Shown: positions 7,666 through 17,445, counted from the stretch's first letter. The stretch is 64,000 nt of DNA from Cohnella lupini (GCF_003386205.1 NZ_QRDY01000003.1:1-64000), one strand, 5' to 3'. The notes: generated by a model from the letters alone, not told the origin. Translations and numbers: made by a program.

Positions 7666-9270
7666 ATGAGACAAAGAAAATCGTTTGCGGGTATGCTTGC
7701 TTTGGTTTTGGTCTTGGCTTTAATGTTGCAAGCGTGTTCAAGCGATGGCGGAAATACGAACGTCGCCTCGCCTTCTTCAAGCTCGAGCAATTCGGAAGCC
7801 GCGACCTCGGAGCCATCATCGAATGCCAGCGAGCCTCCGGCGGCCGAGCTTGAGCCGTACGAGGTTTCGATCGTATACTTCGGTACGCCTCAGGCGGATG
7901 ACGCGTTAGTCGAGGAGAAGCTGAACGAGTTTTTCAAAGAAAAGATCAACGCGACCGTGAAGCTTCAACCGATCGCCTCCAGCGATTATAAAAACCGTAC
8001 CGAATTGATGATGAACACCGGGGAGAAGATGGATCTCGTGTTCACGGCTTCTTGGTTGGACTTCTTCGGCAACGTCAACAAAAAGGCTTTCCTGGAGCTG
8101 GACGATCTTCTGGAAAAGCATGGCCAAGGTATCAAAGAGAGAATCAATCCGCTCTACCTTGAAGCGCCCCGCATGAAGGGCAAGCTGTATGCCATTCCTA
8201 CGAACAAGGAAATCACGCAAGGATCGGCTTTCATGTACCGCAAGGATATCGTAGACAAATACCAGGTTCCGGTCGATGCGATTAAAACCATGGAAGATCT
8301 CGAGCCTTGGTTGGAGAAGGTAAGCAAGGGCGAACCCGAAATCATCCCGTTCTATGTCGCCGGCGGTTCAGGCAATTTCGGCGGCGCCGGAATGATGTAT
8401 CAAACCCGCGGCAATTACCGCCCGATCGGTCCGGCTCCGGCCAAACAACCGATGTTCCTGCTCGATTACACGTCTACGGCCGATCTGAAGGTCAAATCGG
8501 TGCTCGATCCGGAGATCGTGGACATCAACAAGAAGGAAGTCGAGCTGTTCCGCAGCTATTACGAGAAAGGTTACATTAATGCGGACGCCGGTACTAGCAC
8601 GACGGGGATAGGAGATCTGCAGAAGCAAGGTAAAATTTGGGTTCAAGCCGCAACGTGGAAGCCGGGAGCCGACATCGAGATGAAGATCTCGACGGACAAC
8701 AAATACGATTACGTATCCTACGTCATCGATGAGCCGATCGTTACGACCGACTTGGCCGCAGGCTCCATGTTCGCCATCTCCAGAACGTCCAAGGATCCGG
8801 ACCGGGCGATGATGGTATTGAACTGGCTCCATACCGATCCATACGTCATCAATCTGTTCGTCAACGGCATCGAAGGCAAGCACTACAACAAAGTCGGCGA
8901 CAACCGGATAGAGCCGATCGCGGATTCCGGATTTAATCCGGGTACGTTCTGGGTTGTCGGCAACCAGTTGATCAATTACTTGAAGCCGGGTCAACCGGAC
9001 GATCTGTACACCAGTTGGGAGAAGTTCAATAACGATGCGAAACGCTTCCCTCTTATGGGCTTCGTCTTCGACGATTCGCAAGTGAAGAACGAGCTTACGC
9101 AGATCACGGCGGTCGTCACCGAATACAAATCCATCTATACGGGAGCCGTCAAGGATCCGTTCAAGCTTCTCGAGGAGCGCAACAAAAAGTTGAAGTCGGC
9201 CGGTATCGAGAAGGTTCAAGCCGAGCTTCAGGCGCAGATCGACGCTTGGTGGGCGGATAACAAGGCTTAA
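7666..9270 (+). CDS. Extracellular solute-binding lipoprotein for sugar ABC transporter
   Basis: The 534-residue protein starts MRQRKSF, followed by a hydrophobic signal and a lipobox LQAC with Cys24 as the lipidated residue, then a Ser/Ala/Glu-rich linker. The length and the N-terminal lobe pattern (YEVSIVYFGTP, then VEEKLNEFFKEKINATVK) fit the large LplA/YtcQ-type binding proteins that accompany YesM/YesN systems. ATG 7666 has GGGAGGG nine bases upstream; an upstream ATG (7594) would bury the signal peptide. It sits on the membrane outside and delivers sugar to the two permeases. The ligand is not determinable. Confidence 0.92.
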   Translation: MRQRKSFAGMLALVLVLALMLQACSSDGGNTNVASPSSSSSNSEAATSEPSSNASEPPAAELEPYEVSIVYFGTPQADDALVEEKLNEFFKEKINATVKLQPIASSDYKNRTELMMNTGEKMDLVFTASWLDFFGNVNKKAFLELDDLLEKHGQGIKERINPLYLEAPRMKGKLYAIPTNKEITQGSAFMYRKDIVDKYQVPVDAIKTMEDLEPWLEKVSKGEPEIIPFYVAGGSGNFGGAGMMYQTRGNYRPIGPAPAKQPMFLLDYTSTADLKVKSVLDPEIVDINKKEVELFRSYYEKGYINADAGTSTTGIGDLQKQGKIWVQAATWKPGADIEMKISTDNKYDYVSYVIDEPIVTTDLAAGSMFAISRTSKDPDRAMMVLNWLHTDPYVINLFVNGIEGKHYNKVGDNRIEPIADSGFNPGTFWVVGNQLINYLKPGQPDDLYTSWEKFNNDAKRFPLMGFVFDDSQVKNELTQITAVVTEYKSIYTGAVKDPFKLLEERNKKLKSAGIEKVQAELQAQIDAWWADNKA

Positions 9271-9289
9271 TCGAAACGGATTTATAGAG

Positions 9290-9318
9290 GCAAAGAGTCT
9301 CCGAAGGGGACTCTTTGC
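9290..9318 (+). terminator. Stem-loop after binding protein gene, no T-run
   Basis: GCAAAGAGTC (9290-9299) is a perfect match to GACTCTTTGC (9309-9318), giving a 10-bp stem with a 9-base loop. It is followed by mixed sequence rather than T residues, so it may stabilise the upstream mRNA or only partly stop transcription, lowering expression of the gene at 9375. Confidence 0.5.
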
Positions 9319-9374
9319 TACATCTAACATCTAATTTATTTCGAAAATCGAACATAAGCAAAGGGGAAGCCGCC

Positions 9375-10727
9375 TTGAGACCGGAAAAATTAATCTATAC
9401 TTTCGTCAGCTACGCATCGCATTACGATATCTCTTGGGGCAAAGGAACGGCTATCGACGGAATCGATCTGACCGCGGAGATCGCCCACAAGCACGGCGTT
9501 CCCGTCACTTGGATCGTCAACGGCGGCTCCGTTCCGGTATTGGCGGAACGAATTCGGGAATGGCATGATCTCTACGGGGACGACGTCATTCTCCAAAGCC
9601 CGTTCTTCATCGAGGACGCCGGGATGTCCAAGGACAAATTCAAGCAGGCTCTGCAGAGGGATTGGAATATCATACAGGAAGCCTTTCCATGGGCGAAGAC
9701 CAAGGTCGCGGCCCGGGGTAAAATATACAACGAATTGATCGAGGCGCTGGAGGAGCTGGATTTCAAAGGCATGTGGGGTTATTGCTGGGAGCAAGTGTGG
9801 TGGGACGGCATTACCCACAAAGGAATTCCTTGGGGGTCCTGGTACGTGGACGGCAGCCGTTATAAAGTGCCGCATCCCGGCAAAGGGAAAATCGTGGCTT
9901 GCGAGTGGACGGCCAGGGACTTGAATGCGACTTACCATTCCGGAAGCCCCGTCGTGTACTCCACGGATCCGAATGACGTGCTTCGCGCGGGACTGTGCAC
10001 GGGAGATAACATCGACTACTGGAAAAACCTTTTTCAAGATTATTTAGACAATACCGACCACAACGAGCAGGTTTTTTTCCTGCAGCAGCAGGAGGCGCAC
10101 GAGATGGAATACACGGAACGGTTTGCCGTGTTTCCTGCTTCCCACGTCGAGGCTTGCGCGGGCATGCTGGATCTCTTCTTCGGCCACGTTACGAGTTATC
10201 CGGTCACGTTAACGACGTTGCCCCGTGCCGTCGAGCTATACCATGAGCATAACGAAGCGACGGCCCCCGCGTACATGCTGACCCGGGATACGAGCATTCG
10301 GCCCGATGTCAACGAATATACGGTCGCTCTTGGGGGCACGGGATCAGGGCCTTGGCCGAAAACCTTCCTATATTACGACCGGGAATGCCAGCTGTCGTTC
10401 GTCGACGGGCAATGTACGCCCCACAGATTACGGAATTACGTCGGTAAAGGGAACATGAACGACGAGTTCGAGGAGGAGGTTCCCCAAGTATTCGTGAGCG
10501 GGTACGAGAAGACGGCGGAGACGATCCGAATGACTTTCGAGATCGGACACTGGAATCCGATACCGTTCGGATTGGCATATTGGGACGATCTGTCCGGCTA
10601 TGAAGTCCAATCTTGCTCGGAGGGGGCGGAGGCTAAGCTAATCAAGAATGAATTGGTTTTATTGAGGTTCAAGCTTGCGGGAAGCCCAATGAAGATCGAG
10701 CTTGAGCTTCGAAAAAAGGAACGATGA
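9375..10727 (+). CDS. Unassigned enzyme, possibly polysaccharide-deacetylase-like
   Basis: I do not recognise this 450-residue protein with confidence. TTG 9375 has AAAGGGG six to ten bases upstream and gives MRPEKLIYTF; an upstream ATG at 9315 overlaps the stem-loop and lacks a ribosome site. The N-terminal half alternates strands and helices like a (beta/alpha) barrel, with SYASHYDISWGKG at the start and PVTWIVNGGS, which recalls deacetylase or family 57-type hydrolase folds. The middle is rich in Trp (MWGYCWEQVWWDG), typical of sugar binding. It has no signal peptide. As the last gene of the sugar operon it probably acts on the imported compound. Function is inference only. Confidence 0.6.
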   Translation: MRPEKLIYTFVSYASHYDISWGKGTAIDGIDLTAEIAHKHGVPVTWIVNGGSVPVLAERIREWHDLYGDDVILQSPFFIEDAGMSKDKFKQALQRDWNIIQEAFPWAKTKVAARGKIYNELIEALEELDFKGMWGYCWEQVWWDGITHKGIPWGSWYVDGSRYKVPHPGKGKIVACEWTARDLNATYHSGSPVVYSTDPNDVLRAGLCTGDNIDYWKNLFQDYLDNTDHNEQVFFLQQQEAHEMEYTERFAVFPASHVEACAGMLDLFFGHVTSYPVTLTTLPRAVELYHEHNEATAPAYMLTRDTSIRPDVNEYTVALGGTGSGPWPKTFLYYDRECQLSFVDGQCTPHRLRNYVGKGNMNDEFEEEVPQVFVSGYEKTAETIRMTFEIGHWNPIPFGLAYWDDLSGYEVQSCSEGAEAKLIKNELVLLRFKLAGSPMKIELELRKKER

Positions 10728-10738
10728 CCTTTCTACAA

Positions 10739-12361
10739 CTATAACGTTGTCTGATTACCTTGTTTCCTATACTCGTTGGGCGATAATCCTTCCAGTTTCT
10801 TGAATACTTTGCTGAAGTATTTCTCATCCTTGTATCCGACCAGGTTCGCAATTTGCACGATGCGATATTGCGGATTCATTAAGAGCAGCTTAGCTTTGTC
10901 CATTCGAATTCGTTCGATATAATCGGAGAGATTCTCTTGGAACTGCTGTTTGAATTTTCGGGAAATGTATTCTCGACTGAGGAAGAATCGCTCTGCTATG
11001 TTCTGAAGCGTTAAATCTTCCGCATAGTGCGAATCGACGTGTTTGACGATTTCAAAGATGACATGCTCGTCCTGCCGTTTATGCTCCGTCCAAAGCTGCG
11101 ATAACTGCAATAAATCTTGTTCGAGTTCAACGCCTAACTGCGCCGGAGACAAGCAGCCCTCCTGATCCAATGGGACGGAAACAAAGGTGTTTCCGGCAGG
11201 AACCATATTCGTAATCGGTTTATCGCCGAACAGTTCCTTTAACCACCGGGCTTTCATGACGCTAAATTCATGACCCCATAACTCAAGCTTTTCGGCATTA
11301 ATATATTTCATTTGCTCAACCTGATCGATCCATAGCTTAACGGCGTCCTTAATCGGTTTCTCCTGTCCGCTCCGGACGGCGAAGCGCAACTCATCCTCGT
11401 ATTCGGACAAGTGTACGGTCGTTTGACGAGGATTCTCATTGGGATCGAAGCAACGAATCCGAGGACGAGCCGCTCGCATATTACGTTGACGCAGCACTAG
11501 AATAGCTTCGTTATAGGATTGCTTGAAACCCGTGGGCAGCAATCTTTCGCTGCCGACGCCGAATTCAAGAGAACTGCCGAGAGTCTGTCCAATCCCGCTA
11601 TTCATCGATTCCAGCAGTTCGGCCGCATTAGCCGTATGTTTCCATAAGATAACGACAATGTGGCCATGCTCGTGTCGGAAGGCTACCCCCTGCTTGTGCT
11701 TACGAACGAATTCATTACAGATGTTCAGTAAGGAGAAGTTCAGTAGGTCCTCGCTGCCGGCAAATTTACGGCGTATCGCGGGATTAATCGTATCGGTAGC
11801 TAAGACCGCTACGCGGCAATGCCGATTATCGGCCGACAAGCCGAATTCAGAAGAAAGCGTATCAATGATCGACGAGTAATAAGAGGGATCCTCAATTAAA
11901 TTCGTCAGTATTTTGTCCCAATACACAGGTCGTAGCTGATTGATTTCAATCGTTTTCCGCTGTTCCTGCTCCGAACCCTCGTCCTCCTGCTTACGGCTAG
12001 CAACCGCTTTTGCTAGCGCATCATTCAATTGATCCGGATCGATAGGTTTAAGAATATAATCGATCCCGCCATACATCATCGTTTTACGAACGAAATCAAA
12101 ATCGTCATGTCCGCTAATGACGATAATCTTCGTGCGCGGAGCATGCTGTTGAACCCAAGCCAAGAGCTCGGTTCCTATCCTTTCGGGCATCATCATATCG
12201 GTAAAAATAATATGCGGATTCTCCCGTTCGATCAAGTCGATCGCCGAGTTAGCGTCCTGAGCCTCCAGTACTTCCTCGATTCCATGCGACTTCCAATCGA
12301 CGAGTAATTGAATGGCTTCCCTAACATGGCGTTCATCGTCAACGATCAGTGCCTTCATCAT
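10739..12361 (-). CDS. Response regulator, YesN type (second system)
   Basis: The 540-residue protein has a receiver domain (Asp55 in FTDMMMPE, Lys in LKPID near residue 105) and a C-terminal AraC-type helix-turn-helix pair (about 440-535, with VQIANLVGYKDEKYFSKVFK). Two ATG codons (12361 and 12358) follow the kinase stop by a few bases, with GAGGG upstream, so it is co-transcribed with and translated after the kinase gene. It ends 11 bp from the converging gene at 10727. It probably controls the divergent permease operon at 14249. Confidence 0.93.
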   Translation of the reverse strand: MMKALIVDDERHVREAIQLLVDWKSHGIEEVLEAQDANSAIDLIERENPHIIFTDMMMPERIGTELLAWVQQHAPRTKIIVISGHDDFDFVRKTMMYGGIDYILKPIDPDQLNDALAKAVASRKQEDEGSEQEQRKTIEINQLRPVYWDKILTNLIEDPSYYSSIIDTLSSEFGLSADNRHCRVAVLATDTINPAIRRKFAGSEDLLNFSLLNICNEFVRKHKQGVAFRHEHGHIVVILWKHTANAAELLESMNSGIGQTLGSSLEFGVGSERLLPTGFKQSYNEAILVLRQRNMRAARPRIRCFDPNENPRQTTVHLSEYEDELRFAVRSGQEKPIKDAVKLWIDQVEQMKYINAEKLELWGHEFSVMKARWLKELFGDKPITNMVPAGNTFVSVPLDQEGCLSPAQLGVELEQDLLQLSQLWTEHKRQDEHVIFEIVKHVDSHYAEDLTLQNIAERFFLSREYISRKFKQQFQENLSDYIERIRMDKAKLLLMNPQYRIVQIANLVGYKDEKYFSKVFKKLEGLSPNEYRKQGNQTTL

Positions 12362-12364
12362 GGT

Positions 12365-14158
12365 TTAGTCGCCCTCTTTTTCAATCGGAATTCTTAGCAC
12401 GACGCTAAAGCCGCCCAACTTGCTATGATTAACTTCAAGGCGCGCCGTATCATTATAATAAAGCTTTAACCGCGATAAAATATTCGACAGCCCGATCCCC
12501 GACTCTCCGTTTCCCCAAACGCCTTTCGCTTGGGCAAGTCTTTCCCGTAAAGCATTCAACCCCGCCGCGTCGATTCCTTTGCCATTGTCGCTCACTTCTA
12601 ACCGCAACCACTGATTATCCGCTGAAATCGTTCCATATATCGCAATCTCGCCCGTTTCCGCATGAACATCGAAGCCGTGCTTGAAAAAATTCTCGACCAA
12701 CGGCTGAAGGATCATTTTCGGTATTTGCAGCTTGAGCAAAGACTCGTCCAAATGAACGGTATATTGAAGCTGCTCGCCGAACCGTTGTCGCTGTAAAGCG
12801 AAATACGCCTTGACATAGTCTAATTCGCGCGCGAGAGAGACGATCGGTTCTCCGGTGTTCATGCTATACCGCATCATTTTGCCCAATGAAGCAATTAAGT
12901 TATAAATTTCCGGCTGTTGTTTTTGCAGAGATAGCGTACCGATAGATTGCAAAGCATTATTCATAAAATGAGGATTAGTCTGCACCTGGAGCACGTTCAG
13001 TTCATTGGTTTTACGCGCAAGCTCAAGCTCATATTCGCGAATGATCATTTCATTGATCGTATCCATGGCTAGTTGGAAGCGTCGCGCCAAGATCCCGAAT
13101 TCATCCTTCCGATCCACATCGATCGAAACCTGCAGATTTCCGCTCTGAATTTGGTTCATATTGCGTATCAGCTTCTTAATGGGCGCGGTCAGGCGGAAGC
13201 AAATGAAAACGGTAGCCAGTATCGTCAAGAATAAGAATAAGACGACAATACCGCTGTTAATTAATGAAACTTCACGTGCGGTTTGATGTAAGGTCTCATC
13301 CGGAATCCGTTTAATCAGGGTCCAATTTAGGAATGGAGTGACCATTCTGTCGTAAATAATTTCCCCCGAGAAGTCGTCCTGATGAAGCGCAAAGTGACCT
13401 ATGGAGGAGTCCGCCTTCATGACTTGATCTACCCAAGAATTTCGCAAAGGGCTGGATCCGGCCTGATTATCAGAACTATAGATCACATGCCGATTCTCGT
13501 CAATAATATACAGCTCTTCTTTCGTCGCGGAATAGAGCTGCTCACTGATCGCGCGAATGCCATTCATGCGTATGTCGATCGACAATGTTCCAAGCTCCGC
13601 TTTCGCCGCTAAGTAATAAAGCGAGCTATGCAAAGTAATCACTTGATCCGCTGTCGATATCGGCATGCTTGCTATTCCGAATTTTTCCGGAGGATGAGGA
13701 GACTCGATATAGGATCTGCCTTCCGACAGATTCGGTTGGATATACTTATCCCCGTTTCCCTCGAAGCTTCTCTTCGATCGGTCGTTTACGATGAGATAAT
13801 GGACATTATTTTTGCGAATATACAGATGCGCTTGCTCGAAGTCTTTCGCCGTATAGCTTAATAGCTGCATGCCTCGATAGATTTCTTGTTCATCCTGATA
13901 ACCTTGGATACCGTCGTTCAATATCGTGAACAACTTGTTGTCATTATAGAAAATGAACGTAGCCTGATGAGCTGCGTTCATGTAGTTAAGCAAATTCGTT
14001 TTGCCTTGAAACAAGAGATCCGCGTTGCTCTTCAAGGTTTCCTTAGTCACCTTACTCGTTGTTAAGCTGTATGTGATGATAATCGAAGCCAGGATCGGAA
14101 TCAGGGTAGCCGCGATTAAGAAAACGATCATTTTGTTGCGGATACTGTTAAAGATCAA
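12365..14158 (-). CDS. Sensor histidine kinase, YesM type (second system)
   Basis: The 597-residue kinase has a transmembrane helix near residues 10-30, an extracytoplasmic dCache-like region, a second helix near 300-322, a HAMP domain, the NPHFMNNALQSI phosphorylation motif with His397, and an ATPase domain with VSDNGKG and GIGLSN boxes. The start is TTG 14158 with AGGTGG seven bases upstream. It lies divergently from the permease-binding protein operon and upstream of its response regulator (3-bp gap), so it probably senses the sugar or loaded binding protein outside the cell. Confidence 0.93.
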   Translation of the reverse strand: MIFNSIRNKMIVFLIAATLIPILASIIITYSLTTSKVTKETLKSNADLLFQGKTNLLNYMNAAHQATFIFYNDNKLFTILNDGIQGYQDEQEIYRGMQLLSYTAKDFEQAHLYIRKNNVHYLIVNDRSKRSFEGNGDKYIQPNLSEGRSYIESPHPPEKFGIASMPISTADQVITLHSSLYYLAAKAELGTLSIDIRMNGIRAISEQLYSATKEELYIIDENRHVIYSSDNQAGSSPLRNSWVDQVMKADSSIGHFALHQDDFSGEIIYDRMVTPFLNWTLIKRIPDETLHQTAREVSLINSGIVVLFLFLTILATVFICFRLTAPIKKLIRNMNQIQSGNLQVSIDVDRKDEFGILARRFQLAMDTINEMIIREYELELARKTNELNVLQVQTNPHFMNNALQSIGTLSLQKQQPEIYNLIASLGKMMRYSMNTGEPIVSLARELDYVKAYFALQRQRFGEQLQYTVHLDESLLKLQIPKMILQPLVENFFKHGFDVHAETGEIAIYGTISADNQWLRLEVSDNGKGIDAAGLNALRERLAQAKGVWGNGESGIGLSNILSRLKLYYNDTARLEVNHSKLGGFSVVLRIPIEKEGD

Positions 14159-14174
14159 TATTTTCCACCTCTTT

Positions 14175-14229
14175 GATCATTAGAGTCAGTGGGAGCCGGG
14201 GGATAAGGGCTCTATACTTGGATCATTAG
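14175..14229. promoter_or_regulatory. Direct repeats GATCATTAG between kinase and permease genes
   Basis: GATCATTAG occurs at 14175-14183 and 14221-14229, each preceded by TT-N, 46 bp apart in the 90-bp divergent gap. The promoter of the permease operon must lie here but shows no good -35/-10 pair, as expected if an AraC-type activator is needed. The repeats are candidate sites for the second response regulator. Confidence 0.45.
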
Positions 14230-14248
14230 CATAAGGGGGGAAACCGTC

Positions 14249-15127
14249 ATGGAATCTGCCGGCAAGAAACGCATATATCAGTTCATCTTCGTAGGGCCTG
14301 CCGTACTCTTTTTCACGCTCATTCTAGTCATACCGTTCTTTATGAGTATCTATTATTCCTTTACCGAATGGAATGGCGTTAGTACAACAGTAACATGGAT
14401 CGGCACCGATAATTACAAAAAAATCTTTTTTCATGACCCTGATTATTACAAGGCATTCGTGTTTACTTTTCGCTACGCCATTGTCGGAGTTTTGCTTACT
14501 AATCTCGTCGGGTTTCTCTTGGCGCTGCTGCTCACGCAGGCATTAAAGCTGAAAAACCTCTTGCGAACGATCTTTTTTATGCCGAACGTCATCGGCGGAT
14601 TGTTGCTTGGATTTATTTGGAGCTTTATTTTCGTTAAGGGCTTTGCATCGGTCGGAGAGCTTACGGGGCTTGCTTTCTTTAACCTTCCATGGCTGGGTGA
14701 TGCGCCTACGGCATTCTGGGGTATCGTTATCGTTACAGTTTGGAAGGGCGCCGGTTACGTGATGGTCATTTACATTGCCGGCTTATCGAATGTACCCAAG
14801 GACATGATCGAAGCTGCCCGCATTGATGGAGCAACGAAGCTGCAAATGCTCTACAAGATTACGATACCGCTCATCATGCCGTCGATTACCGTATGCTTGT
14901 TCCTTACCCTTTCATGGGGTTTCAAGGTATTCGATCTCATAGTGTCGCTGACCAAGGGAGGGCCGTTTAATTCGACGGAGTCCGTGTCCCTGAATATTTA
15001 TCAAGAGGCATTCCGGAACAACGCATTAGGATTGGGCAGCGCTAAGGCGGTTATCTTCTTCCTGATCGTCGCCCTCATCACGGTTATTCAAGTCACGATT
15101 ACGAAGAAACGGGAGGTGGAATCGTAA
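14249..15127 (+). CDS. Sugar ABC transporter permease (MalF/UgpA-like)
   Basis: The 292-residue membrane protein has about six helices and the EAA motif (IEAARIDGATKLQM, then ITIP). ATG 14249 has a GGGGGG run eight bases upstream. The stop overlaps the next start as TAATG. This is the shorter CUT1-type permease class, different from locus 1, and again there is no ATPase gene in the operon. Confidence 0.92.
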   Translation: MESAGKKRIYQFIFVGPAVLFFTLILVIPFFMSIYYSFTEWNGVSTTVTWIGTDNYKKIFFHDPDYYKAFVFTFRYAIVGVLLTNLVGFLLALLLTQALKLKNLLRTIFFMPNVIGGLLLGFIWSFIFVKGFASVGELTGLAFFNLPWLGDAPTAFWGIVIVTVWKGAGYVMVIYIAGLSNVPKDMIEAARIDGATKLQMLYKITIPLIMPSITVCLFLTLSWGFKVFDLIVSLTKGGPFNSTESVSLNIYQEAFRNNALGLGSAKAVIFFLIVALITVIQVTITKKREVES

Positions 15128-15963
15128 TGGAAACCTCTAAACGATATACGGCCCGCTTATTCTCATTAGAGATTCTGGGTATCCTTCTGGCCATTATTTT
15201 TCTCGTACCGTTCTACTTTGTCTTAACGAATTCGTTTAAGCCCTTCGCGGAGCTGCTTGCGAATACAACCAGTCTGCCGAAAGCATTCAGCTTTCATAAC
15301 TATACCGAAGTCTGGAAGATCATGAATTTTCCGAAAGTGTTCCTGAATTCGTTAATCATCACCGTTGCCAGCAATGCGGGTCTGGTTATCATTAGCTCAA
15401 TGGCTGCTTACCGCATGGTGCGTAACAACACTCGTCTAAATCAAATCTTGTTCTTACTGTTCGTCTCGGCTATGATAATCCCATTTGAGTCGATTATGAT
15501 CCCATTGGTGAAGTTAGCAGGCAACATAGGCTTTCTGAATCACATTTGGGGCGTTGTGATCTGCTATTTCGGTTTTGGCGTTTCCTTGAATTTATTCCTA
15601 TACCATGGCTTTGTTAAGTCCATTCCGGTTGAGGTCGAAGAAGCGGCTATCGTAGACGGGTGCTCCATCTTCGGGGTGTTCTGGAGAATTGTGTTTCCGC
15701 TTCTCAAGCCGGTGACCGTTACAATCATTCTTCTCAATAGTCTGTGGATATGGAACGATTTCCTGCTGCCGTTACTCATTATTAGCGGACCCGAGACGCG
15801 TACGATTCCGCTCGCAACGTATTCCTTCTTCGGTCAATACATGAAGCAGTGGGATCTTGCGCTCGCCGCGCTCACCTTAGGCGTGTTGCCGATCATTCTC
15901 TTTTTCCTCGGGATGCAGAAGCATATTATAGAGGGAATCACGGCTGGCTCGGTTAAAGGATAG
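15127..15963 (+). CDS. Sugar ABC transporter permease (MalG/UgpE-like)
   Basis: The 278-residue membrane protein has about six helices, an EAA-type loop (VEEAAIVDGCSIFGV, then IVFP) and the usual C-terminal IIEGITAGSVKG. Its ATG overlaps the preceding stop, so the two permeases are translationally coupled and should form a heterodimer. Confidence 0.92.
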   Translation: METSKRYTARLFSLEILGILLAIIFLVPFYFVLTNSFKPFAELLANTTSLPKAFSFHNYTEVWKIMNFPKVFLNSLIITVASNAGLVIISSMAAYRMVRNNTRLNQILFLLFVSAMIIPFESIMIPLVKLAGNIGFLNHIWGVVICYFGFGVSLNLFLYHGFVKSIPVEVEEAAIVDGCSIFGVFWRIVFPLLKPVTVTIILLNSLWIWNDFLLPLLIISGPETRTIPLATYSFFGQYMKQWDLALAALTLGVLPIILFFLGMQKHIIEGITAGSVKG

Positions 15964-16095
15964 AAGGCTAGACGAGATTCTAACGATGACAATATGTTCC
16001 CCCTAATCGTTCAATTTTCTCGGTGTCGGCGATGTAATAAGTTCTATAAGATGTGGAATATAACAAATAAAACATTATAAGGGAGGCAAATTAGT

Positions 16096-17430
16096 ATGAA
16101 AAAAATGTCCGTGCTCGTCTTATCCGTTATCGTTCTGCTTACTATCGTTCTCACTGGTTGCGGAGGTAACAACGACAAGGCTGCTTCCGAAGCCCCGGAG
16201 AGCTCGACAACCGGTACCGAATCATCCCCAGCCGTTGAATCAACGCCTCCTAAGAAAGACGTAACCATTAAAATGTTTCAATTCAAGGTCGAAATCGCGG
16301 AGCAATTGCAATTGATGGTGAACGAATACGAGAAAGAAACCGGCGTCAAAATTCAAATCGAGACGGTCGGAGGCGGAGCGGATTACGGTGCCGCGTTAAA
16401 GGCAAAGTTCAACTCCGGCGACAAGCCGGATATATTCAACAACGGCGGCTTCTCCGACTTGGAGCTATGGGCCGAGAATCTTGAGGATCTGTCCGATCAA
16501 CCATGGGTGAAGGATTTAGTTAAAGGTACGGATGAGCCCATGACGAAAGACGGCAAGCTGTACGGCATGCCGATCGGTGTAGAAGGCTACGGTTATATTT
16601 ACAATAAAGACTTATTCGCTCAAGCCGGAATTACGGAGCTGCCGAAAACGTTAACGCAGTTGGAAGATGCGGCCAAGAAGCTGCAGGATAAAGGAATTAC
16701 GCCTTTCGAGAACGGTTATGGAGAATGGTGGGTACTCGGCAATCATTTCGTCAATCTGCCGTTTGCGCTGCAAGCAGATCCTAACGCATTCATCGAAGGC
16801 TTAAATAACGGCACGGAAAAAATTCCCGGGAATGCCGGATTCGACAACTGGGTAAAGCTGTTCGACTTAACGGTTAAGTATGGCAACAAGAACCCGCTGC
16901 AAACGGATTATAATACCCAGGTTACCGACTTCTCCAATGGTAAAGCGGCGATGACTCAGCAAGGAAACTGGACGCAAGTCCAAATCACGAAAACCAATCC
17001 TAACGTGAATATCGGCTTCCTCCCTATGCCTATCAGCGATGACGCGGCCGCGAGCGATAAGCTCTTCGTAGGAGTGCCGAATAACTGGGTCATCAACAAA
17101 AACTCGGCTGTCAAGCAAGAAGCTAAGGACTTCCTAAACTGGATGGTGACATCCGATATTGGCAAGAGCTACATTACTAAACAATTCAAATTCATTCCGG
17201 CTCTAACCACGATTGAGGCAACGGAAGAAGATTTAGGCGCACTGGCAAGCGATATTATTAAATACAATAAAGAGGGCAAAGTGCTTTCTTGGAACTGGTT
17301 TAAGTTTCCTCAGGGCGAAGCTTCCAGTAAAAAGTTCGGCGATGCGATGCAAGGGTATGTAGGTAAACAACTAACGAAGGAACAAATGCTCGAAACGTTC
17401 CAAAGCACTTGGGATAGCCTGAAGAAATAA
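16096..17430 (+). CDS. Extracellular solute-binding lipoprotein (CUT1 type)
   Basis: The 444-residue protein has a signal peptide ending in the lipobox LTGC (Cys22), a Ser/Thr/Glu-rich linker, and a two-lobed binding protein body (about 55-440) like the UgpB/MalE class. ATG 16096 has GGGAGG about ten bases upstream. It follows the permeases after 132 bp and precedes a strong terminator. Placement after rather than before the permeases is common in Paenibacillaceae. It should capture a mono- or oligosaccharide outside the membrane; the ligand is unknown. Confidence 0.92.
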   Translation: MKKMSVLVLSVIVLLTIVLTGCGGNNDKAASEAPESSTTGTESSPAVESTPPKKDVTIKMFQFKVEIAEQLQLMVNEYEKETGVKIQIETVGGGADYGAALKAKFNSGDKPDIFNNGGFSDLELWAENLEDLSDQPWVKDLVKGTDEPMTKDGKLYGMPIGVEGYGYIYNKDLFAQAGITELPKTLTQLEDAAKKLQDKGITPFENGYGEWWVLGNHFVNLPFALQADPNAFIEGLNNGTEKIPGNAGFDNWVKLFDLTVKYGNKNPLQTDYNTQVTDFSNGKAAMTQQGNWTQVQITKTNPNVNIGFLPMPISDDAAASDKLFVGVPNNWVINKNSAVKQEAKDFLNWMVTSDIGKSYITKQFKFIPALTTIEATEEDLGALASDIIKYNKEGKVLSWNWFKFPQGEASSKKFGDAMQGYVGKQLTKEQMLETFQSTWDSLKK

Positions 17431-17445
17431 GCGCGTGTAATTGAA

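Noticed and set aside
8368-9330. 320-codon minus-strand open frame
   Set aside because: Antisense shadow of the binding protein gene; no start signal or domain.
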